Shown one piece after another: positions 1 to 5,260 of a stretch of DNA of 7,950 nucleotides. Source of the DNA: an uncultured Phaeodactylibacter sp. (GTDB taxonomy: Bacteria > Bacteroidota > Bacteroidia > Chitinophagales > Saprospiraceae); the NCBI GenBank assembly GCA_913062745.1, contig CAJXXJ010000150.1:1-7950 (forward strand), read 5' to 3'. Position numbers and translations under genes: made by a program. Below the pieces are notes generated by a model. That model did no database searches, had not been told where the DNA came from, and saw only the letters and a list, made by a program, of their open reading frames with translations. Every line of letters starts with the position of its first letter. Position 1 is the stretch's first letter.

Positions 1-1
1 C

Positions 2-628
2 CGTACCCTGGACAGCGACCGCGACGGTGTGCCGGACTACAAAGACCGCGAGCCTTACTTCCCGCCCCGCCCGGGTGAGCGCGTAGATGAGGAAGGCGTA
101 GTCGTCAACCCCATCAGCCCCATGGGCGGCAGCGGCGTGTCCGAAGAGCGCGTGCGCGAAATTATCGCCGAAGAGCTGCAGAACTATCAGCTGCGTGACC
201 CGGATGGTGCCGGCTCTGCACAAATGACGGAGTGGTTCCTGCCGATGATCCACTTTGGTGCCGACAGCGACCGGATTAAGTATTCCGACTTTGGTACGCT
301 GGCTTCAATCGCCCGTATGATGAAGGGCAACCCGAACCTGCGCCTTGTGGTTACCGGATATGCAGATTCCTCTGCTCCAGAGAGCTACAATAATCAGCTG
401 TCTTACAAGCGGAGCCTCGCAGTGATCGAACACCTGGTGAACAACCACGGCATCGGCCGCGGCCGACTGGTCCTGCAGTGGAAAGGCGAGTCTGAACTGC
501 TCGTGCCGGCCGGCAACAGCTACATGAACCGCCGTGTGGAATTCCGGGTAGCCGGAAACGATGATATCGAAATGGACCCGCCCAAAGGGGACGTTGAGGA
601 AGGTAGCGAGACCGGAGGAGGATACTAA
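2..628 (+). CDS. OmpA-family protein with thrombospondin type-3-like repeat, C-terminal part (5' end outside window)
   Basis: The reading frame is open from base 2, so the gene begins before the window; 208 codons are visible and the stop is TAA at 626-628. The first visible residues, DSDRDGVPDYKD, form an acidic calcium-binding repeat of the thrombospondin type-3 kind, a common linker before OmpA domains. A proline-rich linker and a short charged helix (around SEERVREIIAEELQ) follow. The OmpA C-terminal domain then covers roughly visible residues 75-185. It shows the family pattern VVTGYAD, LSYKRS, GIGRGRL and NRRVEF, including the Asp (about 121) and Arg (about 137) positions that bind diaminopimelate in peptidoglycan in known members. 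The likely role is an outer-membrane protein whose periplasmic domain grips the cell wall. The tail is acidic and glycine-rich. Any N-terminal barrel or other domain lies outside the window, so the specific subfamily cannot be named. Confidence 0.9.
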   Translation, partial: RTLDSDRDGVPDYKDREPYFPPRPGERVDEEGVVVNPISPMGGSGVSEERVREIIAEELQNYQLRDPDGAGSAQMTEWFLPMIHFGADSDRIKYSDFGTLASIARMMKGNPNLRLVVTGYADSSAPESYNNQLSYKRSLAVIEHLVNNHGIGRGRLVLQWKGESELLVPAGNSYMNRRVEFRVAGNDDIEMDPPKGDVEEGSETGGGY

Positions 629-640
629 ATAGACCTTAGA

Positions 641-679
641 TTGCCGTTGGGAGGATGCGTTGAGCACCCCTAACGGCAA
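641..679 (+). repeat. Inverted repeat downstream of the OmpA-family gene
   Basis: TTGCCGTTGGG (641-651) pairs with CCC plus AACGGCAA (668-670, 672-679) apart from one bulged T at 671, giving an 11-bp stem with a 16-nt loop. It starts 12 nt after the OmpA stop codon. No T-run follows on the plus strand, so it is more likely an mRNA 3'-end stabilising structure or part of a compound termination region than a classical terminator. Confidence 0.5.
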
Positions 680-690
680 CCGCCATACAC

Positions 691-717
691 AATACAAAAG
701 CCCCGGCAAAACGGGGC
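691..717 (-). terminator. Candidate intrinsic terminator for leftward transcription
   Basis: GCCCCG (700-705) and CGGGGC (712-717) form a 6-bp all-GC stem with a 6-nt loop. Read on the minus strand, the hairpin is followed directly by TTTTGTATT, the layout of a rho-independent terminator. On the plus strand the hairpin is followed by GTCAGC, so it works poorly in that direction. It would stop leftward transcripts from running antisense into the OmpA-family gene. Confidence 0.5.
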
Positions 718-725
718 GTCAGCAA

Positions 726-740
726 ATGCTATTGTAGCAT
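726..740. repeat. Short perfect inverted repeat ATGCTA-TTG-TAGCAT
   Basis: Two 6-bp arms (726-731 and 735-740) are separated by three bases. The repeat lies between two stronger hairpins. It could be a protein-binding palindrome or a minor part of the compound termination region; nothing in the sequence decides between these. Confidence 0.35.
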
Positions 741-745
741 ACACT

Positions 746-785
746 AAGCCCTCTTGTTAGGTGAAAACACTGAACAAGAGGGCTT
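746..785 (+). terminator. Long hairpin, candidate terminator of the OmpA-family transcript
   Basis: A perfect 13-bp stem joins AAGCCCTCTTGTT (746-758) and AACAAGAGGGCTT (773-785). After one A/G mismatch the stem continues with four more pairs (760-763 with 768-771, one of them G-U) and closes on an AAAA tetraloop. On the plus strand it is followed by an AT-rich stretch (GCTATTTAATGTACTTTT) with no uninterrupted T-run. It is the strongest hairpin in the region and the best candidate for ending the OmpA-family transcript, though the weak U-tract leaves this uncertain. Confidence 0.5.
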
Positions 786-809
786 GCTATTTAATGTACT
801 TTTGAACTC

Positions 810-841
810 AAAAAGGAGTGCCTCAAGAAAATTGAAGGCAC
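810..841 (-). terminator. Intrinsic terminator of the minus-strand small gene
   Basis: On the minus strand, GTGCCT plus CAA (one bulged T) pairs with TTGAGGCAC across a 5-nt loop: plus-strand arms are 818-826 and 832-841, with the bulge at 835. The hairpin is followed two bases later by TTTTT (plus-strand A-run 810-814). Stem plus U-run is the standard rho-independent layout and it points leftward. The only gene found upstream of it on this strand is the 44-codon ORF at 1103-1237, which would give a transcript of roughly 450 nt. Confidence 0.6.
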
Positions 842-1102
842 CTAATTCAGATAAGGGGGAATAACGGGATCTGAAACACCAATAGAACGAAGCTAAGCTA
901 CACTTTGAACTATTCATTCATGCCACTTGAAGCACTCCGTGAGTTCTACAGCATACTTACTTGAACAACACTTCAAATATAGAGTGATCTGACAGACATG
1001 GCTGTAACAGTTCAGTGCCAAAAGGAACAGGTCAGATTTAGCCACTTTGTTCTAAATCCGATATGTATATAACTGATTGATAGGGTAAAAGGTGCTTTGA
1101 AA
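842..1102 (-). other. Non-coding 3' region of the small-gene transcript; no ORF seen
   Basis: This 261-nt stretch lies between the small gene's stop and its terminator. On the minus strand the ATG codons open frames of at most 8 codons, and nothing longer was found on the plus strand. It holds an imperfect stem (CAGATTTAG 1033-1041 with CTAAATCCG 1052-1060, one G-U type mismatch), a competing stem (ATCTGAC 987-993 with GTCAGAT 1031-1037), and several CACTT(G)AA-like words in both orientations between 900 and 976. It could be a long structured 3' UTR or contain a processed small RNA. No known RNA family is recognised. Confidence 0.3.
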
Positions 1103-1237
1103 TTATACAATTTCCATGTCTTCGATGATGATGCTTTCCTGATATTCCTGCTCGTACTGTTCAATAAGCTCAGGAGTAGCATGGTCAGAAGAAGTAATTA
1201 CTCCGATTGCGATCATGAATGCGATAATAGCAGCCAT
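1103..1237 (-). CDS. Small 44-residue protein with hydrophobic N-terminus and acidic tail
   Basis: The ORF runs ATG (1237-1235) to TAA (1105-1103). The first 14 residues are almost wholly hydrophobic (MAAIIAFMIAIGVI). The rest is strongly acidic and Gln/Glu-rich (PELIEQYEQEYQES, then IIIEDMEIV). Support for a real gene: codons favour ATC, TTC, GAC, TAC and CAG, as in well-expressed genes; an AT-rich leader precedes the start, as is usual for Bacteroidota; TAGTTTTG lies about 35 nt upstream; and an intrinsic terminator lies downstream on the same strand. The hydrophobic segment is short for a membrane span and has no basic n-region, so it is not a classical signal peptide. No family is recognised. 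It could be a small membrane-associated protein, a secreted or processed peptide, or a leader peptide. It diverges from the TPR-like gene with 172 bp between start codons. Confidence 0.55.
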   Translation of the reverse strand: MAAIIAFMIAIGVITSSDHATPELIEQYEQEYQESIIIEDMEIV

Positions 1238-1284
1238 AGTTTTTAATTATTTTTGTTTAATGATTAATAATTCAAAACTATGGC
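1233..1284. repeat. Perfect 11-bp inverted repeat spanning promoter and start of the small gene
   Basis: GCCATAGTTTT (1233-1243) is the exact reverse complement of AAAACTATGGC (1274-1284), with a 30-bp AT-rich spacer. The left arm contains the small gene's start codon and the right arm contains its -7 box. Inside the spacer is a shorter palindrome, TTAAT-G-ATTAA (1257-1267). Possible roles are an operator with two half-sites, a start-codon-sequestering hairpin in longer read-through transcripts, or chance in an AT-rich region. Confidence 0.5.
1273..1280 (-). promoter_or_regulatory. Candidate -7 box (TAGTTTTG) for the small gene
   Basis: On the minus strand TAGTTTTG matches the Bacteroidota sigma-ABfr -7 consensus TAnnTTTG exactly. 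It would place the transcription start about 30 nt before the small gene's ATG. No convincing -33 TTTG is seen at the expected distance, so the call rests on one element. The box lies inside the right arm of an 11-bp inverted repeat. Confidence 0.4.
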
Positions 1285-1409
1285 CAATTTGACGTATGTT
1301 TTGTAACAGTTAGCAGCGAAACGGACACCCCAGAATTCAACACTTTTTCCCTATCTTGTTGTGTATTTTATTTGTTTACAGGTGATTGTGTGATTTAATT
1401 CGTCGGGAA

Positions 1410-2915
1410 ATGAAGTATGAAGCACTGGCAGCCCTCGCAAAAATTGTGTCGAGAAACAAAGTCAAACAGATAGAGATCCTTGGATCCGGCAGTCAGGCAG
1501 GTTCCTATCCGGACCAGCTCTACCGGGACCTGCAGGAAGATGCTTTTGAAGAAGAAGCAGATGCAGTACATGCGTACTTCGGTGATAAGCCTCACCGGCG
1601 CAAGTACTTTAACCGGGTGAAGTGCTCCCTGCGCGAACGCCTGATCAATACCTTGTTTTTTGTGGATTCCGGACAGTCCGATTTCTCCAACTTTCAGCGG
1701 GCGTACTATTCCTGCTACCGGTACGCGGCAGCAGTGCGCATCCTGATGGGCCGCTCCGGGCGAAAAGCAGCAGTGCCTTTGGCCGAATACACGCTGCAGA
1801 AATCCATGCGGTTTGAATTCACCGATATTGTGCTTATGATGGCCAATCAGCTTCGCTATCATTATGGGATCATTGAGAGCGACGCGCGAAAATTCAAAGC
1901 GTACAATGAATTGGTACAGGAATACGCGGAAATCCAGCAAGTGGAGTTGAAACTGGAGGCCTATTACACCGAGCTGGGGCTCTGCTTTTCCGGCTCAAAA
2001 GAATCAAAGCCGGAGGTCCTGGAAGTAGCCAGAAAGTACGCCGCTTACGCAGAAGAACAAGTAGGGAGTTACCAATCTTACCGCCTGAATATGTACGCTC
2101 ACTCCATCATCACCCTGTGTTATCAGATCAACTACGAGCACGAAGCCCTCATGCAGGCCTGCGCCCGCGCAGTATCTTTTTTTGAGGGTAAAAAACAGCG
2201 GGCATCGCAAACCGCTTTGTACCTGTTCTCTATGCGGATGCTTCCGAGCATGATCATCATGAAGCAATACCGGGAAGCAGAGCACCGCATTAAGTACTGC
2301 CTCCGGCTGGTAGAGCGGGGAGACCTCAACTACTTTAAAGTACTGGAGCACTACATCCTGCTGGGCTTTTATTCTGAGCAGTTTAACACCGCTCAAAGGA
2401 TCAACGAACTGGCTCATAGCACCGCCGGCTTTGAGGAACAGTACGCCAATAGCAGTGAATACTGGAGGCTTTACGACGCTTACATCCACCTGTTGCACCA
2501 GATGGGCAAAATTAAGTCGCCTTCTGTCCACAGCAATTTCCGGCTGGCCCGTTTTCTGAATGCCGTGCCCAACTATTCCAGAGACAAACGCGGGGCCAAT
2601 ATCGCCATCCTCGTGCTGCAAGTGCTTTTTTTGCTGCAGCAAAAACGCTACTACGACATCATCGACAAGGCAGACGCACTGCGGCAGTACACTTTCCGGT
2701 ACCTGCGCAAAAACGACACTTTCCGCAGCAACTGTTTTCTGAAAATGCTGCTGCTGCTTCCCCACTACGGCTTCAAGAAGGAAATTATCACCAGGCGGGC
2801 AGCCAAACTGGAAAAGCGACTGCAGGAAATGCCGCTTTCCAAAGCCCGGCAAAGCCTGGAGGTAGAAATTGTACCCTACGAAGTGCTTTGGAAACTTACC
2901 CTTGAATTGCTGTAG
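1410..2915 (+). CDS. Helical TPR-like protein of unknown function (about 501 aa)
   Basis: The start chosen is ATG at 1410; the frame is open upstream to a TTG at 1386, which would add 8 residues. No Shine-Dalgarno site marks either start. The protein looks almost entirely alpha-helical, with alternating charged and hydrophobic-aromatic patterns and no signal peptide or membrane span, so it should be cytoplasmic. Residues 1-90 form a distinct head containing KVKQIEILG and FNRVKCSLRERLINTLFFVD. The remaining 400 residues read as helix pairs resembling degenerate tetratricopeptide repeats, for example MKQYREAEHRIKYCLRLVERG and the following YFKVLEHYILLGFYSEQFNTAQRI. TPR-type scaffolds bind peptides or proteins; no catalytic motif is visible. 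I recall similar roughly 500-residue hypothetical proteins in Saprospiria but cannot verify it. The stop lies 8 bp from the convergent end of the PTPS-like gene. Translation is confident; function is unknown. Confidence 0.85.
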   Translation: MKYEALAALAKIVSRNKVKQIEILGSGSQAGSYPDQLYRDLQEDAFEEEADAVHAYFGDKPHRRKYFNRVKCSLRERLINTLFFVDSGQSDFSNFQRAYYSCYRYAAAVRILMGRSGRKAAVPLAEYTLQKSMRFEFTDIVLMMANQLRYHYGIIESDARKFKAYNELVQEYAEIQQVELKLEAYYTELGLCFSGSKESKPEVLEVARKYAAYAEEQVGSYQSYRLNMYAHSIITLCYQINYEHEALMQACARAVSFFEGKKQRASQTALYLFSMRMLPSMIIMKQYREAEHRIKYCLRLVERGDLNYFKVLEHYILLGFYSEQFNTAQRINELAHSTAGFEEQYANSSEYWRLYDAYIHLLHQMGKIKSPSVHSNFRLARFLNAVPNYSRDKRGANIAILVLQVLFLLQQKRYYDIIDKADALRQYTFRYLRKNDTFRSNCFLKMLLLLPHYGFKKEIITRRAAKLEKRLQEMPLSKARQSLEVEIVPYEVLWKLTLELL

Positions 2916-2923
2916 TCAACGCC

Positions 2924-3295
2924 TCAGGCCTCGTAGCTGGCCCAGGCTTCATGGGACTCGCCCAGCGTCACCTTAATGCGCCCGTCAAACTGATCGGCCA
3001 CAGCAGCCTTGATCTGCCCGTGGATATAAGCAGCGAGGTACTCAGTAGTCGTCAGTTTCCCCTTGAATTGCGGAAGCTCATCAAGGTTCTGGTAGTTCAA
3101 TGGCTGCAGCGCCTCGCGGAGCGCATCGTGCGCCAGGGCGATGTCAATGACAATTTGCTCCTCCCGCAGCTGCTCGCTGTAGAAAGTCACGTCCGTGACG
3201 TAAGTTGCCCCGTGCAATTGCTGCGCCGGCCCGAAAGCCGGGTGGGGTAGGGAGTGGGCAATCATCACATGTTGGCGGATGGTAACACTATACAT
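2924..3295 (-). CDS. PTPS/QueD-fold protein lacking the canonical catalytic residues
   Basis: At 123 residues it has the length of 6-pyruvoyl-tetrahydropterin/6-carboxy-tetrahydropterin synthases. It keeps family landmarks: a first His in IAHSLPH (H14), LHGATY (H28), the substrate-pocket segment TTTEYLA (82-88), and a terminal ESHEAW (E113). The canonical CxxxHGH is replaced by AxxxHGA (A24, A30), removing the catalytic Cys and one zinc-ligand His. The canonical DHxxLN catalytic pair is replaced by NYQNLD (N67, Y68). Ordinary PTPS or QueD chemistry is therefore unlikely. From memory, actinobacterial proteins with the same FGPAQxLHGATY and WASYE motifs form a conserved subfamily, so these are subfamily traits rather than decay. 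It is the last gene of the four-gene operon: its ATG lies 3 nt after the dehydrogenase stop, implying translational coupling. No QueC, QueE or FolE gene is adjacent. The fold is confident; the reaction is unknown. Confidence 0.85.
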   Translation of the reverse strand: MYSVTIRQHVMIAHSLPHPAFGPAQQLHGATYVTDVTFYSEQLREEQIVIDIALAHDALREALQPLNYQNLDELPQFKGKLTTTEYLAAYIHGQIKAAVADQFDGRIKVTLGESHEAWASYEA

Positions 3296-3298
3296 ATA

Positions 3299-4255
3299 TT
3301 AGGTGTATTGCAGGGCAGTGCCGATTTCATCTACGGCGCCCGCCCTAAGGTGGTCAAAAAAGCCAGGCGCATCTGCAAAAGGCAGCACCTTCTGAATATG
3401 CTGGTCAAAAGCTGCTGTTTCCAGCAACCGGAAGACCGCATCCTTACGGCGGCGGTAATCCCAGCGTGGGCGCCGGTGCGCCGGCAAATGAGAAACCTGA
3501 GAGCTGATAATTTGTTGCCGCCGGTAGTGGAAATGGCCGCCGAGCCGCACCGTAGCTTCCCGGGTGCCATACCAGCTAAGCTCTGTTATGGTGCCCTCCA
3601 TGCCCGCCTGCTCTATGGCAAGCTGCAGGCCGGCACCCGACCCGCTCGTGTGAAAAACGTGGTCGAACGCCCCTTGCACTTCTTCCGGCCGGCAGGCATC
3701 AAAACCCATTTGCAGCGCTGCTGACCGGCGGGCAGTTGAGGGTTCGGCAATAAGCAGGCTGATAGCAGGCATCATGCTCAGCACCCGGCTCAGCAGCCCG
3801 CCGATCATGCCAAACCCAAGGACCAGTACGCGGTCTCCTACGCTTACTTTGCTGTCCCAGACCGCGTTCACTGCGGTTTCCAAATTGCTGGCCAGGGTGG
3901 CGCGCAGCGGCGGCACCGTTTCCGGTAAGGGGTACAGGGCTTCTTCCTGCAGCCGGCAGGCCTCCTGATGCGGGTGCAGGCAGTGCACCAGCCGGCCATC
4001 CATGGGGTGCCCGGGCGCTTCCACCCGCCCGACCAGCGAGTAGCCGTACTTTACAGGAAACGAAAACTGCCCTTCCATACCCGGTACTGCCATGAGCTCG
4101 TGCAGGGAAGCGGGGACTTCTCCACGTGCTACCAGCCGCTCTGTACCGGTACTGACTAAGGAGTACAGGCTGCGTACGTGTAGCCCCTCCTCTGTCAGGC
4201 GGGCGGGCCGGATGGTACTGTGTTGGCTGCTGAGGTGCCAGAGGGCGTTGGGCAT
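3299..4255 (-). CDS. Medium-chain dehydrogenase/reductase (alcohol dehydrogenase-like)
   Basis: The GroES-like N-terminal part contains VSTGTERLVARGEVP (about residues 35-49) and the later KYGYSLVG. It is followed by a Rossmann domain with the dinucleotide motif LGFGMIGG (about 146-153), so the enzyme should use NAD(P)H. The GHE and Cys motifs of the catalytic zinc site are not visible, so it is probably a zinc-independent member despite the usual 'zinc-binding' label. Distinctive segments CLHPHQ, ELSWYGTRE, LGGHFHYRR and SSQVSHLP match, from memory, an uncharacterised subfamily encoded next to PTPS-like and RibA/RibD-like genes in other phyla. The start at 4255 (318 aa) is preferred because MPNALWH aligns with the usual MRALWH beginning. 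An upstream in-frame ATG at 4294 would add 13 residues and overlap the preceding gene by 29 nt. With the chosen start the gap is 10 nt. The substrate is unknown. Confidence 0.85.
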   Translation of the reverse strand: MPNALWHLSSQHSTIRPARLTEEGLHVRSLYSLVSTGTERLVARGEVPASLHELMAVPGMEGQFSFPVKYGYSLVGRVEAPGHPMDGRLVHCLHPHQEACRLQEEALYPLPETVPPLRATLASNLETAVNAVWDSKVSVGDRVLVLGFGMIGGLLSRVLSMMPAISLLIAEPSTARRSAALQMGFDACRPEEVQGAFDHVFHTSGSGAGLQLAIEQAGMEGTITELSWYGTREATVRLGGHFHYRRQQIISSQVSHLPAHRRPRWDYRRRKDAVFRLLETAAFDQHIQKVLPFADAPGFFDHLRAGAVDEIGTALQYT

Positions 4256-4265
4256 AACGGGGAGT

Positions 4266-5243
4266 TTAAGCGTTGTGGGCAGCTGAAGGGGCATACTGCG
4301 GCCGCCCGGTAAACATAATGCTGTCGCCTACCGGGTGAAAAGTGTGTTCAAAAAAAGAAACGGCCTCCCTAACATGCTCGATTTCCGGCAGGCACAGCGC
4401 GCTTTTGCCGGAGCCGAACACCAGCGGGGCGAGGTGCAGCTGCATAAAGTCCACTGCTCCGTCTTTCAGGAAACGGGAGGTCGTCAGCGGGCCCCCTTCC
4501 AGGTAGACGCTGTATATGCCCCTCTCGTACAGCTTTTCCAAAATAAGCTGCGAAGGGATATGCCCCCGCTCGCCTTTCGGCAGGCAGGTATACTGTATGC
4601 GGCCGTTGCGGCTGCTCTTTTCGCTGCCGAAAACGAGGACCGGCTTCGAACAAGCCTGTAGCAGGGAACTGAAATCGCTGTCGGGGCGGGCAATAACCAC
4701 GCGGCAGGGGTGCTCTCCCTTTACATGCCGCACGGTAAGCTTCGGCTGATCGCACGAAAGCGTGCCGCCGCCAATCAGGACAGCATCACACAGGGCCCGC
4801 ATGCGGTGGGCGTGCACCAGGTTTTCCCGGTTGCCGATCCATTTGGAGCGCCCGGCTGTGGTAGCGATTTTGCCGTCCAGCGATTGGGCAAAGTGAGCCA
4901 CCGTTACCGCCCGTTTTTGCCGGTGTGCCTGCCACGGCAGGTAACAGTAGGCCAGGTATTGCTCCAGCTTGCGGCATGCCTCAGGCCCGAGCCTGCCTTG
5001 CCGGAGCGTCGCCCATTCCACTGTGCTTTGGGGAGCAAAAATTGCAGCAGTATCCGGAATCTGTGGAGGCAGGCTTGCATCGTGCCGGGGCAGGAAACAG
5101 GCGACCGGAGCAGAGGGCGGCTGCAGGCTAGCCGGGGAAGATACATTGCCGTGCTCATCGAGGACAAAAGGCAGGGAGGGCTGTGTGGAGTGGGCCACAG
5201 CGTGGCGAAGGCTCAGCAAAGCATTCCAGTAAAAGTCCTCCAT
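4266..5243 (-). CDS. RibD C-terminal-type (pyrimidine) reductase without deaminase domain
   Basis: Residues about 112-315 form a RibD C-terminal/dihydrofolate-reductase-like domain. It shows VTVAHFAQSLDGKIA (112-126), SKWIG (133-137), MRALCDAVLIGGGTL (148-162), DQPKLTVR (165-172) and the cofactor-loop EGGPLTTSRFL (249-259). Relatives reduce the ribosyl group of riboflavin precursors to ribityl with NADPH. The N-terminal roughly 110 residues show no cytidine-deaminase zinc motif (no HAE or PCxxxGxTPPC). They are a Pro-rich then helical extension of unknown role. At 325 aa the protein is near bifunctional RibD length but has only the reductase half. A reductase acting before deamination occurs in the fungal and archaeal riboflavin route, so direct use of the RibA product is possible (inference). 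The gene starts 17 nt after ribA and ends 10 nt before the dehydrogenase, in one operon. Confidence 0.85.
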   Translation of the reverse strand: MEDFYWNALLSLRHAVAHSTQPSLPFVLDEHGNVSSPASLQPPSAPVACFLPRHDASLPPQIPDTAAIFAPQSTVEWATLRQGRLGPEACRKLEQYLAYCYLPWQAHRQKRAVTVAHFAQSLDGKIATTAGRSKWIGNRENLVHAHRMRALCDAVLIGGGTLSCDQPKLTVRHVKGEHPCRVVIARPDSDFSSLLQACSKPVLVFGSEKSSRNGRIQYTCLPKGERGHIPSQLILEKLYERGIYSVYLEGGPLTTSRFLKDGAVDFMQLHLAPLVFGSGKSALCLPEIEHVREAVSFFEHTFHPVGDSIMFTGRPQYAPSAAHNA

Positions 5244-5260
5244 GAAAGGCAGTTTGAGCG

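Noticed and set aside
305..709. 134-codon minus-strand frame overlapping the OmpA domain
   Set aside because: It is antisense to conserved OmpA motifs and runs through two hairpins at its start; no family resemblance.
2004..2852. 282-codon open frame on the minus strand
   Set aside because: It lies wholly inside the TPR-like gene on the opposite strand; its translation has no recognisable domain, while the plus-strand product shows consistent helical repeats. The frame is a by-product of codon bias.
2913..2929. GCCT-C-AGGC palindrome at the convergent gene junction as a terminator
   Set aside because: The stem is only 4 bp, it overlaps the PTPS-like stop codon, and no T-run follows on either strand.
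2951..3724. Plus-strand frames of 99 and 156 codons opposite the PTPS-like and dehydrogenase genes
   Set aside because: The minus-strand products carry clear family motifs; the plus-strand translations do not.
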